From Bacillota bacterium (GTDB lineage Bacteria; Bacillota_I; Bacilli_A; RF39; UBA660): a stretch of DNA of 53,708 nucleotides. Location of the stretch: the NCBI GenBank assembly GCA_015059375.1, contig SVAN01000006.1, positions 1-53,708 on the forward strand. Direction: 5' to 3'. Within the stretch, counting starts at the first letter, position 1. Each line of letters starts with the position of its first letter. The notes under the pieces were generated by a model, which saw only the letters and a program-made list of their open reading frames with translations, was not told the origin of the DNA and searched no databases. Positions 33,193-42,443 of the stretch are shown one piece after another. The translations under genes were made by a program, and so were the position numbers.

Positions 33193-33957
33193 ATGAAGCA
33201 AGAGAATGTAATGATTAAAATTAATGATGTATCGATGAGATTTAATTTAGGTATTGAAAAGGGTTTTTCACTAAAACAAGGATTTGTTGACTTTTTTGAT
33301 TTTAAAAGACGAAAAGAAAAGAAATCTCGTAAAAATGAATTTTGGGCCCTTAGTAATGTGTCTTTCAAAGTGAAAAAGGGTGAGGTTATTGGCTTTATTG
33401 GTAGTAATGGCGCTGGTAAGTCCACTCTTTTGAAAATCGTAGCTGGAGTGATGAAACCCACGCAAGGGAAAATCGATGTGTATGGAAATATTTGTCCAAT
33501 GATTGAACTTGGTGCTGGTTTTGATATGGATTTAACTGCGCGAGAAAATATCTATTTAAATGGCGCTGTAATGGGGTACTCAAAAGATTTTATTGATTCA
33601 AAGTTTGAAGAAATTGTGGATTTTTCAGAACTTAGAGAGTTTCTCGATGTTCCAGTAAAAAATTTTTCTTCGGGAATGGTTGCTAGACTAGCTTTTAGTG
33701 TAGCAACGGTAGTTGATCCAGAAATTTTAATTGTTGATGAAATATTATCAGTTGGTGATATTGCATTCCAAGGCAAAAGTGAACAAAAAATGTTAAGTAT
33801 GATAAATGGAGGAACGACGGTTCTATTTGTGTCGCATAGTATTGAACAAATTAAAAAACTATGTGATAAAGTTGTTTGGTTAGATCATGGGGTAGTTCAA
33901 AAAATTGGTGGTAAAGAAGTTTGCGATGAATATTTACGATCTGTGGGAGCAGTGTAA
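33193..33957 (+). CDS. polysaccharide ABC exporter ATPase (TagH/Wzt-like)
   Basis: 254 residues. Walker A is GFIGSNGAGKSTLLK near 81, the Wzt/TagH-type GAGFDMDLTARENIYLNG lies near 106, the signature is NFSSGMVARLAFSVAT, Walker B is ILIVDEILSVGD and the H-loop is LFVSHS. The leading 60 residues contain the long pre-Walker segment of this subfamily (FKRRKEKKSRKNEFWAL). There is no C-terminal carbohydrate-binding domain as in long Wzt proteins, so it is likely the non-selective TagH-core type. ATG 33193 follows AGGTGATGTT. The gene is tightly spaced with the permease. Confidence 0.94.
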   Translation: MKQENVMIKINDVSMRFNLGIEKGFSLKQGFVDFFDFKRRKEKKSRKNEFWALSNVSFKVKKGEVIGFIGSNGAGKSTLLKIVAGVMKPTQGKIDVYGNICPMIELGAGFDMDLTARENIYLNGAVMGYSKDFIDSKFEEIVDFSELREFLDVPVKNFSSGMVARLAFSVATVVDPEILIVDEILSVGDIAFQGKSEQKMLSMINGGTTVLFVSHSIEQIKKLCDKVVWLDHGVVQKIGGKEVCDEYLRSVGAV

Positions 33958-33960
33958 TTA

Positions 33961-35055
33961 GTGAAAAAACTATTGTTTACCGCTAAAAATATGCATATTG
34001 GCGGAATGGAAAAAGCTCTAGTAATATTATTAAATAATTTAGTTAAAGAATATCGAATAACTCTTTTGCTTGAAGAAAATGATGGTGTATTAAAAAAAAT
34101 GCTTAATTCCAAAATTAAAATTGAGGAATATAAAGTATCTAATAATAAAAATATTATTATTCGAAAGGGATGTAATTTTTTAAAAAGATTTTGTTGGACT
34201 CTACGGAACTATCATCGCTATGATTTTAGTTGTTCTTATGCTACTTATTCTGTTATTGGTGCTCGTTTAGCTCTTAAGGGTTCTAAAAATTCTACACTAT
34301 ATGTTCATAGTAATTATTATGGTTATTATGATGGCGATAAAGAACGAATATTAGATTTTTTTAAAATGCTTAATTACCAAAGTTTTAAAAAAATGATTTT
34401 TGTCTCTAATGAAAGTTTTAATTTAGTGAAAGAAATTCTGGATATTGATGATAAGAAAGGTGCAGTAATAAATAATTTAGTTAATGTAAAAGAAATATTA
34501 GATGCTACCTTAGAAAAAAGTGATTTAACAATTTTTGAATCGAGCAATATTAATGTGTTATTTGTAGGAAGGTTAGACAATACCTCTAAAAATTTTGATT
34601 TGTTACTTGATAGTTTTGCCAAAGTAAAGAATAATTCGGTAAGATTATTTATATTAGGTGATGGCGATTATAAAACTAATATTATTTCGAAAATTAAACA
34701 ATTGAACTTAGAAAATAAAGTCACTTTATTAGGAGAAAAAATAAACCCTTATCCATATATGAAGTATTGTGATGCTCTAATTTTAACTTCGAAATATGAA
34801 GGCTTTCCACTTGTTTATACCGAAGCGTTAGTTTTAAATAAAAAGCTTATTACAACTGTTCCTGTTAGTGATTCTCTTCTGGATATTAAAAAGTACTTTG
34901 AATGTGTTGATGCCAATAGCGAAGATATAAGTATTGCTATCGACAATTTAACAAAGGAAAAAATTGACTACTACGTTGATTTTGACCAAATTAACAAAGC
35001 AAATTTGCAGAAATTGAAAAAATTGATTGAGGGAGACGGCAAAAATGAAAAATAA
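33961..35055 (+). CDS. glycosyltransferase family 4-type enzyme
   Basis: 364 residues, GT-B fold. The N-terminus NMHIGGMEKALVILLNNL is the typical glycine-rich loop of GT4 enzymes. The C-terminal half holds INVLFVGRLDNTSKNFDLLL, LFILGDGDY, VTLLGEKINPYPYM and the donor-binding E-x7-E motif in LTSKYEGFPLVYTEALVL. It is cytoplasmic and adds a sugar to the lipid-linked glycan. The start is GTG 33961, 3 bases after the ATPase stop, with GGGAG about 12 bases away, so initiation may depend on coupling. It overlaps the next gene by 11 bases. Confidence 0.88.
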   Translation: MKKLLFTAKNMHIGGMEKALVILLNNLVKEYRITLLLEENDGVLKKMLNSKIKIEEYKVSNNKNIIIRKGCNFLKRFCWTLRNYHRYDFSCSYATYSVIGARLALKGSKNSTLYVHSNYYGYYDGDKERILDFFKMLNYQSFKKMIFVSNESFNLVKEILDIDDKKGAVINNLVNVKEILDATLEKSDLTIFESSNINVLFVGRLDNTSKNFDLLLDSFAKVKNNSVRLFILGDGDYKTNIISKIKQLNLENKVTLLGEKINPYPYMKYCDALILTSKYEGFPLVYTEALVLNKKLITTVPVSDSLLDIKKYFECVDANSEDISIAIDNLTKEKIDYYVDFDQINKANLQKLKKLIEGDGKNEK

Positions 35056-36574
35056 TCTAAACAATTCATACTTAAAAGTTATTGCAGGCTATATTAGTGA
35101 AATGTATTTACCTAGTATAAGTGCTATGGAAATATTTGAAATAGCTTCTACACTGGAACAAACAAGCATGCAGGATATATTTGAAAAGATATATATAATA
35201 TATAAGAATGATATAAAGGTACCTAAGAACGACTATTTAAATATGATTAATAAAATATATTTTTATTTAGCCGATAACAATATAAGTGTTTTCGAAGAAG
35301 ATTTAGATAATAAAAAGGTATTGAGTTTAATTAATAATGAAATCCGGCAAAAAGATTGTTATTTATTCGAAAAAATAACTTATCCATTATTCTTATTTAC
35401 GAAAAATTTATATTTTGAACTTATAAAAAACGGTGCTCAAAAAGTTTATTTTTTTTCTAGAGAAGGTCAATTTATGAAAAAAATTTTTGAAGCATTTCAA
35501 GAACAGATGTGTGGTCCTAAAGTAAAAACCGAATATTTATATGTTTCTAGAGCGTCAACCTTTTTAGGAACATTGAATTCAATTGATAAAGAGAACTTTC
35601 AGGCATTATTTAATCAATATCCCAAAATGTCTATTAAAACTTTTTTACAAAATCTAGATTTTACAGATGATGAAATTACTAATTTGAACAAAAAAATAGA
35701 TCTTGATTTTTGTTTGAAAATTGAGAATATACAGAAATCTGAAGCTCTGAAAAAAGTGAAATCTGATAAAACTTTTGTGGAGTTATATAATACTAAAAGG
35801 AAGAATGCTAAAAATTCTTTTATCAAATATCTTTCCAGCTTTGGTGAAGATTATCAAAAAGAACTGTATGTAGTTGATGTTGGCTGGAAAGGGACTATTC
35901 AAAATAATCTTCAGAAAATATTAACTAAAACAAAAATTCATGGTTATTATTTAGGTTTAGTTCATTATGATAAAATTGAAGATTATGAATTCAAAAATAG
36001 TTGTTTATTTGAATATAGCATAGAAAATAAAACAAATAATGGAATTTTATATAATAGTAATCGATCAATATTTGAGGTTCTTTTATCTGCAGATCATGGT
36101 AGTACAAAAAATTATGAAATCCATAATGATAAAGCAGTACCAGTTTTAAATAATCAAGTTAAGGAACAAGAACTATATGTAGAAAAAATAAAACCAATTC
36201 AAGAGAACATCTACGAAAAGTTTGTAAAAATTTCTGAAATACTAAAATATGGTTATTTTGATAAAATGTATGTTGAGAAACTAATGAATAAACAATTTTT
36301 TAAGTTAATGTTTAAGCCTTCGAAAGCAGAGGTTAATGAATATAATTCGTTTTATCATTTTGAAAACTTTGGCGTAATGAATTATTCGCGTTTTAATACT
36401 GCCAAAAAAGTTACATTAAAACAAAAAATCAAAAATTATCGTCATTTTCGTACTTTTATTCAAAATGATGATTCGTGGCAGTATTTAAAATTACATAATA
36501 ATAAAATGGTTTTAGGTAAAATAGTGTTATATTTTTATAAAAAAGCACGATTTAAAAAAATGGGAGTTATTTAA
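35045..36574 (+). CDS. COG5610-like protein lacking the HAD domain
   Basis: 509 residues, predicted cytoplasmic. The middle holds YFFSREGQFMKKIF near 134, YVSRAST and LYVVDVGWKGTIQNNL near 275. The same three signatures (FLSRDG, YTSRRA, DIGWRGSVQ) occur in the protein at 37828-39849, which in addition has an N-terminal HAD domain. So the two share this central/C-terminal module, found in COG5610-type proteins of polysaccharide clusters. Here an unrelated helical N-terminal of about 120 residues replaces HAD. The activity of the module is not known to me; it may transfer or hydrolyse a glycan-linked phosphate group. ATG 35045 follows GAGGGAGACGG. It overlaps the upstream glycosyltransferase gene. 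Confidence 0.75.
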   Translation: MKNNLNNSYLKVIAGYISEMYLPSISAMEIFEIASTLEQTSMQDIFEKIYIIYKNDIKVPKNDYLNMINKIYFYLADNNISVFEEDLDNKKVLSLINNEIRQKDCYLFEKITYPLFLFTKNLYFELIKNGAQKVYFFSREGQFMKKIFEAFQEQMCGPKVKTEYLYVSRASTFLGTLNSIDKENFQALFNQYPKMSIKTFLQNLDFTDDEITNLNKKIDLDFCLKIENIQKSEALKKVKSDKTFVELYNTKRKNAKNSFIKYLSSFGEDYQKELYVVDVGWKGTIQNNLQKILTKTKIHGYYLGLVHYDKIEDYEFKNSCLFEYSIENKTNNGILYNSNRSIFEVLLSADHGSTKNYEIHNDKAVPVLNNQVKEQELYVEKIKPIQENIYEKFVKISEILKYGYFDKMYVEKLMNKQFFKLMFKPSKAEVNEYNSFYHFENFGVMNYSRFNTAKKVTLKQKIKNYRHFRTFIQNDDSWQYLKLHNNKMVLGKIVLYFYKKARFKKMGVI

Positions 36575-36588
36575 AAAGAGAGGTATAA

Positions 36589-37755
36589 ATGAAGATAGTT
36601 TTTTTACTTGGAAATCCGGATATAGGTGGGGGAACATATGTAATATACCAGCATGCATTAAAATGCTTGGATGAAAATAATGAAGTTACAATAGTTACAG
36701 ATGAGGTCGTTACTCCCAAAAGAATTGCATGGCATAAAGGTGCAGAAAGATTAACTTTTAAAAAATATAAAGATGTTGAAAATGAAGAGTTTGATGTAGC
36801 GATAGCAACCTGGTGGAGAACAATTTATGAACTTCCCAAAATAAAAGCCAAGTCATATATATACTTTGTTCAATCGATTGAATCAAAATTTTATGAAGAG
36901 CAGGAATTAAAATGGTTAGTCGAAGCAACGTATACTTTGCCTTTATCGATTATAACGGAAGCAACTTGGATTAAAAAATATCTAGAAACTAATTATGCCC
37001 TCGACGTTAAATTAGTAAGAAATGGAATTCGCAAAGATATCTATTTAAAACAAGGCGAAGTCTATCCAAAACCGAAAGAAAACTTTCGCGTTTTAATCGA
37101 AGGCCCAGTCGACGTGCCTTTCAAAAATGTGCCATCAACAGTAAATCTTGTTAAAAAGAGCAAAGCTGATGAAATTTGGCTTTTAACGTCATCTGACATA
37201 AAGGAATATCCAGGCGTAGACAAAGTTTTTTCAAGAATGCCAATTAGTGAGTGTGCCAAAATTTATCGTTCATGTGATGTTATTGTAAAATTAAGTTATG
37301 TAGAGGGAATGTTTGGACCACCTTTAGAAATGTTTCATTGCGGGGGAACTGCAATTACCTATGATGTAACGGGCCATGATGAGTATCTAAAAAGTGAATA
37401 TAACTCTTTAATTGTAGCTACGGACGATGAAGACGGGGTAATTAAGTCAATTAATAGATTATATGATAATCGCCAATTATTAGAAAAATTAAAAGCAAAT
37501 GCTCAAAAAACAGCAGACAAGTGGCCAGATTGGGATGATTCTTCGTCAGAGTTTTATGAAGCTGTTAAAAAATATAGTAAGATAAAGATAAATTCTAAAT
37601 GGCTAAATGCGAATATTATTTTTCACGGAAAAACATATCAAAGATATCAGGAAATGAATATTTCTACTAAAACTAAAATTGGCAATTTTCTGCGAAATAA
37701 GCTTCCATTCTTATATAAAATATATCGGCTTTTAAGGTATGGAAAAGTCAGGTGA
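36589..37755 (+). CDS. GT4-type glycosyltransferase
   Basis: 388 residues with a GT-B-like layout. N-terminal GNPDIGGGTYVIYQHALKC is followed by VAIATWWRTIYELPK and YFVQSIESKFYEE, a form seen in rhamnose- or hexose-transferring enzymes of exopolysaccharide clusters. The donor-side motif is KLSYVEGMFGPPLEMFHCGG (E-x7-E), then YNSLIVATDD. The donor and acceptor sugars cannot be told. AGAGAGG lies 6 bases before ATG 36589 and the gene follows the previous one by 14 bases. It ends with TGA, confirming the standard genetic code. Confidence 0.87.
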   Translation: MKIVFLLGNPDIGGGTYVIYQHALKCLDENNEVTIVTDEVVTPKRIAWHKGAERLTFKKYKDVENEEFDVAIATWWRTIYELPKIKAKSYIYFVQSIESKFYEEQELKWLVEATYTLPLSIITEATWIKKYLETNYALDVKLVRNGIRKDIYLKQGEVYPKPKENFRVLIEGPVDVPFKNVPSTVNLVKKSKADEIWLLTSSDIKEYPGVDKVFSRMPISECAKIYRSCDVIVKLSYVEGMFGPPLEMFHCGGTAITYDVTGHDEYLKSEYNSLIVATDDEDGVIKSINRLYDNRQLLEKLKANAQKTADKWPDWDDSSSEFYEAVKKYSKIKINSKWLNANIIFHGKTYQRYQEMNISTKTKIGNFLRNKLPFLYKIYRLLRYGKVR

Positions 37756-37777
37756 AATCAGAGCTGAAAAAATTACG

Positions 37778-37805
37778 TTGATTTTGTGAAGATACGTGAT
37801 ATAAT
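37778..37805 (+). promoter_or_regulatory. internal promoter in the glycan cluster
   Basis: TTGATT (37778-37783), 16 bases, perfect TATAAT (37800-37805) with TGA directly upstream of the -10. It lies 22 bases before ATG 37828. Confidence 0.65.
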
Positions 37806-37827
37806 TAAAAGCAGCGAGGGAAGAAGT

Positions 37828-39849
37828 ATGAAAGAATACGATAAATTAATAAAACTTATTGATGAAAAGGATATTGTTTCGTTTGATATTTTTGATACAT
37901 TATTACTTAGAAATGTCCAAAGACCAGTTGATATATTTAGAATTTTAGAAAAATTAGTCAAGGAAAAATATGGAATTGACGATTTTTTTGTGACAAGAAC
38001 TACATGTGAAAACGAATCACGAACAATTGAAAATAATTATGAAACAACATTAGATGAAATATATAACCATATTCCTATTAAAAGCAAAAAGATTAAAAAT
38101 GAAATAAAAGAATTAGAGTTGAAATTAGAAGATGATTTTTTAATAGCTAATCCTTTTATGCAAAAAGTATATAATTATTGCAAGAAAAAAGGGAAGAATA
38201 TAGTATGTATTTCTGATATGTATTTACCATTATCTTTTATTGAATCTGTTTTGGAAAAAAATGGTTATAAAGGCGTTAAAGTTTATCTTTCTTGTGTTCA
38301 TAAAAAATACAAAGGAAATGGATCTTTATATGAGGAAGTTTGCAAACTTGAAAATTTTGATAAAAGCAAATGGATTCATATAGGAGATAATTATGATTCT
38401 GATTATGTTCAAGCAACGTTGTTTGGAATTAGTGCCTTTCATTATCCAAAAGTATTAGAGCGAAGTGATGTTAATGGTGAAATGACTTCGATTGCAAGTA
38501 CAATTATTAACGCAATTCGTAATAATGAAGTAAATAATGGTCTTGAAGTTTCATATTGGAAAAAGTTTGGAGTATTAAATGCTTCAGGAATTTATTTTGC
38601 TTTTGCCAATTGGATATATCAAAGATCAATTGATCATGATAATGTTTATTTCTTATCTAGAGATGGATATATTGTTAAAAAAGTATTTGATTTAATTGCT
38701 AAAAAAGAAAAATTTGCGATTGATTCTAGATATTTGTATACATCACGTCGAGCAATTCAATTACCAATGCTTACATTCGAAAAAAAGACATATGCCATTG
38801 ATACTTTAGCTTCTATTAATCGTGGTTTAAATGAAAAGATGAAGATTAAGAATGTATTCAAATATTTTGATATGGATACAAAAAAGTATGAGGGTTTAAT
38901 TAAAAAATATGGTTTTAAATCTTTTGATCAAGAGATTGAAGACTATAATTTCTTAACATTTAAACAAATGCTTTCTGAGATTTATAGCGATTTTCAATAC
39001 GAAATGGATAAAAGAGTTAATTTAATAAAAAAATATTTAAAACAAGAGAATATTAATGATTATAAAAAAGTGTTTATGGTTGACATCGGTTGGCGTGGTA
39101 GCGTTCAATATGCATTGGATAAAGTAATTGATCAAGAAGTATTTGGCTATTATTTCTGCACAAATCCATTTGTATATCCTGATATTTTTTATAATACACA
39201 AGGCTTTATGATTAATTATGGGAATCCAGCTTGGTTAGAACAAGATGTATTTAGAAATATTATGTTATATGAATTTTTATTTTCTGCACCTGAGGGTTCA
39301 TTAAAGGGATTTGAAGAAAAGAATAAAAAAATAGTTCCAGTTTTAGATAACAAGAATGACTATTTAAAAGAAATTGCTGAATTACAAGACTCCGCTTTAG
39401 AAGTTGTTGATAAATTTATGCAATATTATGATTATGTTAAAGACATTTCTGCAGAAGAAGCCGTATGGCCATATCGCAATTTCATTATGAATAAAAAATA
39501 TGAAGATTTAGTAATGTTTAGTAAATTAGAAACAAACGTAGGTTATGCTGGAGACAGTTATAGTTTTATTCCAACTTTTACTAAACAAGAAATTGAAGAA
39601 AATGTGCCAAGATTTATGGATGAAATTAATCGGGCAATGTGGAATGGGACTTTCCTAGTTAAAGAAATTAATAGTGCTGAAGATTATGAAGAATATAAGA
39701 AAAAAATATTTAGTACTTTTAATAAAATAACACTGCATGATATATGTACATATCCGAACTTTAAAAAAGCAGTAAAACATCCTAGAAAAGCTGTAAGAAA
39801 ATTAAAGGAAATAGCAGATTATAATAAAACTGGTGGTTTCATTAAATAA
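37828..39849 (+). CDS. COG5610-like HAD-superfamily fusion protein
   Basis: 673 residues. The N-terminal HAD phosphatase-like domain (about 1-210) has VSFDIFDTLLLRN near 18 (catalytic DxD region), CISDMYLP (second motif), a Lys in KKYKGNGS and GDNYDSDYVQA (acidic motif IV). The second module (about 265-640) carries FLSRDGYIVKKVFD, YTSRRAIQLP and MVDIGWRGSVQYALDK, shared with the protein at 35045. Such proteins occur in capsule and wall-glycan loci, and the exact reaction is not established. ATG 37828 is chosen because GAGGGAAG lies 4 bases upstream; a GTG at 37786 would overlap the promoter. It has its own promoter and terminator. Confidence 0.82.
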   Translation: MKEYDKLIKLIDEKDIVSFDIFDTLLLRNVQRPVDIFRILEKLVKEKYGIDDFFVTRTTCENESRTIENNYETTLDEIYNHIPIKSKKIKNEIKELELKLEDDFLIANPFMQKVYNYCKKKGKNIVCISDMYLPLSFIESVLEKNGYKGVKVYLSCVHKKYKGNGSLYEEVCKLENFDKSKWIHIGDNYDSDYVQATLFGISAFHYPKVLERSDVNGEMTSIASTIINAIRNNEVNNGLEVSYWKKFGVLNASGIYFAFANWIYQRSIDHDNVYFLSRDGYIVKKVFDLIAKKEKFAIDSRYLYTSRRAIQLPMLTFEKKTYAIDTLASINRGLNEKMKIKNVFKYFDMDTKKYEGLIKKYGFKSFDQEIEDYNFLTFKQMLSEIYSDFQYEMDKRVNLIKKYLKQENINDYKKVFMVDIGWRGSVQYALDKVIDQEVFGYYFCTNPFVYPDIFYNTQGFMINYGNPAWLEQDVFRNIMLYEFLFSAPEGSLKGFEEKNKKIVPVLDNKNDYLKEIAELQDSALEVVDKFMQYYDYVKDISAEEAVWPYRNFIMNKKYEDLVMFSKLETNVGYAGDSYSFIPTFTKQEIEENVPRFMDEINRAMWNGTFLVKEINSAEDYEEYKKKIFSTFNKITLHDICTYPNFKKAVKHPRKAVRKLKEIADYNKTGGFIK

Positions 39850-39853
39850 GAAT

Positions 39854-39879
39854 GGGGTGATTTAAATCATCCTTTTTTT
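39854..39879 (+). terminator. intrinsic terminator after the HAD fusion gene
   Basis: GGGGTGATTT / AAATCATCC (one G-U pair), loop in the central TTTAAA, then a run of seven T. Confidence 0.8.
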
Positions 39880-39887
39880 AATAAAAC

Positions 39888-39916
39888 TTTTCAGTTTTTA
39901 AAAAGTAATATATAAT
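39888..39916 (+). promoter_or_regulatory. probable promoter of the 2-epimerase gene
   Basis: TTTTCA (39888-39893), 17 bases, perfect TATAAT (39911-39916), 41 bases before ATG 39958. Confidence 0.5.
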
Positions 39917-39957
39917 TATGTTTATAAAATATTTAAAATGGCAATTATGGAGGAATA

Positions 39958-41073
39958 ATGAAAACAATAAAAGTAATGAGTATCTTTGGTACTAGACCGG
40001 AAGCAATTAAAATGGCTCCAGTAGTTAAGGAATTAGAAAAAAATGCCCAAATTGAAAGTATTGTTTGTGTAACAGCTCAACATCGTGAAATGTTAGACCA
40101 AGTATTGGAAACTTTTAAAATCACAGCAGATTATGATTTAAATATCATGAAATCAGGCCAAACATTAAGCGAAATCACCACTCGTGCTTTGACTGGTTTA
40201 GAAGATGTGATAAAAAAAAGCAATCCAGATATTATTCTGGTTCATGGCGATACAACGACAGCTTTTGTTGGTGCTTTAGCTGCTTTTTATAATGGGGTCA
40301 TAATTGGCCATGTTGAAGCAGGATTAAGAACGTATGACAAGAATTCGCCGTTTCCTGAGGAAATGAATCGTCAAATGATTGATTGTATGGCTGATATTTA
40401 TTTTGCTCCAACAATGCTAAGTAAACATAATTTGTTGAATGAAGGAAAGAGTGAAAATAAAATTTTAGTTACCGGTAATACCGCTATTGATGCAATGAGT
40501 ACGACAATTGCCAAAGATTACCACCATAAAGAGTTAGATTGGATTAAAGCTGGTGAGCGATTAATTTTATTAACTGCTCATCGTCGGGAAAACCTTGGTG
40601 ATCCAATGCGTAATATTTTTAAAGCTATTAAGCGGATTGTTAATGAGAATAATGATGTTAAAGTAATATATCCAATTCATATGAATCCTAAGGTTCGGGA
40701 AGTAGCAAATGAAATTTTTGAAGGTTGTGATCGCGTAAAATTGATTGAACCACTTGAAGTTTTTGATTTTCATAATTTCTTAAATAAAAGTTATATTATC
40801 TTGACTGATAGTGGGGGAATTCAAGAAGAAGCTCCATCCTTAGGAAAACCGGTATTGGTTTTACGTGATACAACAGAAAGGCCAGAAGGAATTGAAGCTG
40901 GAACATTAAAATTAGTAGGAACAGATGAAAAGCTTATTTATGAAGAAACTATGACTTTATTAAATGATTTAGGAGCTTATGAAAAAATGAGTAAATCATC
41001 CAATCCTTATGGTGATGGCAAAGCTAGCCAAAGAATTGTCGAAGCCATTATTCAAAGATTTAGAGAAGACTAA
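39958..41073 (+). CDS. wecB: UDP-N-acetylglucosamine 2-epimerase
   Basis: 371 residues, cytoplasmic. Interconverts UDP-GlcNAc and UDP-ManNAc, the donor for TagA-type enzymes such as the fusion at 30259. Motifs: GTRPEAIKMAPVVKEL near 10, VHGDTTTAFVGALAAF near 95, GHVEAGLRTYDKNSPFPEEMNRQ near 115 (non-contiguous key residues His, Glu, Arg), TAHRRENLG near 205, and LTDSGGIQEEAPSLGKPVL near 283. GGAGG lies 5 bases before ATG 39958. It has its own promoter, and a terminator hairpin lies in the last codons. Confidence 0.96.
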   Translation: MKTIKVMSIFGTRPEAIKMAPVVKELEKNAQIESIVCVTAQHREMLDQVLETFKITADYDLNIMKSGQTLSEITTRALTGLEDVIKKSNPDIILVHGDTTTAFVGALAAFYNGVIIGHVEAGLRTYDKNSPFPEEMNRQMIDCMADIYFAPTMLSKHNLLNEGKSENKILVTGNTAIDAMSTTIAKDYHHKELDWIKAGERLILLTAHRRENLGDPMRNIFKAIKRIVNENNDVKVIYPIHMNPKVREVANEIFEGCDRVKLIEPLEVFDFHNFLNKSYIILTDSGGIQEEAPSLGKPVLVLRDTTERPEGIEAGTLKLVGTDEKLIYEETMTLLNDLGAYEKMSKSSNPYGDGKASQRIVEAIIQRFRED

Positions 41074-41089
41074 ATCTTTCTTTATTTTT
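41054..41089 (+). terminator. intrinsic terminator overlapping the 2-epimerase 3' end
   Basis: A perfect 10-bp stem AAAGATTTAG / CTAAATCTTT, loop AGAAGA, then CTTTATTTTTA. The stem lies partly in coding sequence. Confidence 0.7.
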
Positions 41090-41090
41090 A

Positions 41091-41099
41091 TGATATAAT
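41091..41099 (+). promoter_or_regulatory. extended -10 promoter (TGATATAAT)
   Basis: TGA followed by a perfect TATAAT, with no good -35 box. It lies 27 bases before ATG 41126. Confidence 0.5.
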
Positions 41100-41125
41100 A
41101 GTATTATCTAAAAAAGCGAGGACTT

Positions 41126-42394
41126 ATGAAAGAAAAAATATCAAAACTGGTTAACGTGTATAAGAAATATGGATTTAAGGATTTTTGTAAAAAACTTTAT
41201 GCTTATATTAAAGCTAATTATTTAGATAAGATAAGTTTTAAAGTTTTATTCAATAAAAAGAAGTACGTTCAAGAGATTCAAAAAATATTAAATGGAAAAT
41301 ATGATCGAATCATTTTATGGCGAAGCAGTTTTGGGTATAATGTACCTCTTTTTCAAAGGCCTCAGCATATTGCCAATAATTTATCGAAAAATAATTGTTT
41401 AGTTCTTTATGAAGTTACTACAATGACTGATAAAGTTAAAACATTAAAAAAGCAAAGCCAAAATATTTATTTATTTAATTTTAATAACATCTTGTTAAAT
41501 AAAATTTTAATGAAAGAACTAGAAAAAAACAGTAAACCAAAATATATTCAGCTATATTCAACGGACTGGAAGTTGACTGTTCAAAATATTAAGGATTATA
41601 TTACTAAAGGTTTTAGATTTATATATGAATATATTGATCATCTCAGTCCTGAATTAGCAGGAACAAAAGATTTACCACAAAATATTATTGATAAGTATGA
41701 ATATGCAATGAATAATAAAGAAGTTTACGTTGTTGTGACAGCAGATGAATTAAAAAAAGATGTTGTATCAAAAAGAGGAGAAGTAAATCTTATTGAATCT
41801 AGCAATGGAGTTGATTATCAATTTTTTAAAAAAATGGATTCTAAATATCAAGTTGAAGAAGAATTTTTAAATATTATTCAAAATGGGAAAATTAACATTT
41901 GCTATTATGGTGCACTTGCTAAATGGTTCGATTATGATTTAGTTAAAAGCGTAGCTGATACGAATAAATATAATATTATATTGTTTGGAATTAAGTATGA
42001 TGAATCATATGATGAAAAAATGGGGGAAGTACCTAATGTCTATTTTATGGGACCAAGAGATTATAAAGTATTGAAAAATTATGCATCTTTATGCGATATT
42101 TTAACAATTCCTTTTGTATTGAATGATATTACTAAGTCTACAAGTCCCGTAAAAATATTTGAATATATGGCTCTTCATAAGCCAATTGTAACAACCGATA
42201 TGTTAGAATGTCGAAAGTATCAATCAGTTATGATTGGTAAAGGAAAAAAAGATTTTTTAAAAAAGCTTGAAGAAGCGTATCAAAAAAAAGATAATAAGTC
42301 ATATATTCAGTTGTTAGATAAAGAGGCCAAAGAAAATGATTGGAGTATGAAAGCAGAAGCAATTATTAATGTGATTCAAAAAGATGAAAAATAG
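41126..42394 (+). CDS. TuaH-like glycosyltransferase
   Basis: 422 residues. After a basic N-terminal of about 60 residues the protein resembles TuaH, a glycosyltransferase of teichuronic-acid clusters: VPLFQRPQHIANNLSKNN near 72, YEYIDHLSPELAGT near 168 and INICYYGALAKWFDYDLV near 255. Donor-side sequence STSPVKIFEYMALHKPIVTT follows near 345 (E-x7-E-like Glu). It is cytoplasmic and possibly adds a hexose or uronic acid. GCGAGG lies 6 bases before ATG 41126. It ends about 50 bases before the GT2 gene, probably the same operon. Confidence 0.83.
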   Translation: MKEKISKLVNVYKKYGFKDFCKKLYAYIKANYLDKISFKVLFNKKKYVQEIQKILNGKYDRIILWRSSFGYNVPLFQRPQHIANNLSKNNCLVLYEVTTMTDKVKTLKKQSQNIYLFNFNNILLNKILMKELEKNSKPKYIQLYSTDWKLTVQNIKDYITKGFRFIYEYIDHLSPELAGTKDLPQNIIDKYEYAMNNKEVYVVVTADELKKDVVSKRGEVNLIESSNGVDYQFFKKMDSKYQVEEEFLNIIQNGKINICYYGALAKWFDYDLVKSVADTNKYNIILFGIKYDESYDEKMGEVPNVYFMGPRDYKVLKNYASLCDILTIPFVLNDITKSTSPVKIFEYMALHKPIVTTDMLECRKYQSVMIGKGKKDFLKKLEEAYQKKDNKSYIQLLDKEAKENDWSMKAEAIINVIQKDEK

Positions 42395-42443
42395 TTGATT
42401 GAAGATATATTAAATGTTAAGATGGATTTAGAAAAGAGGAAGT

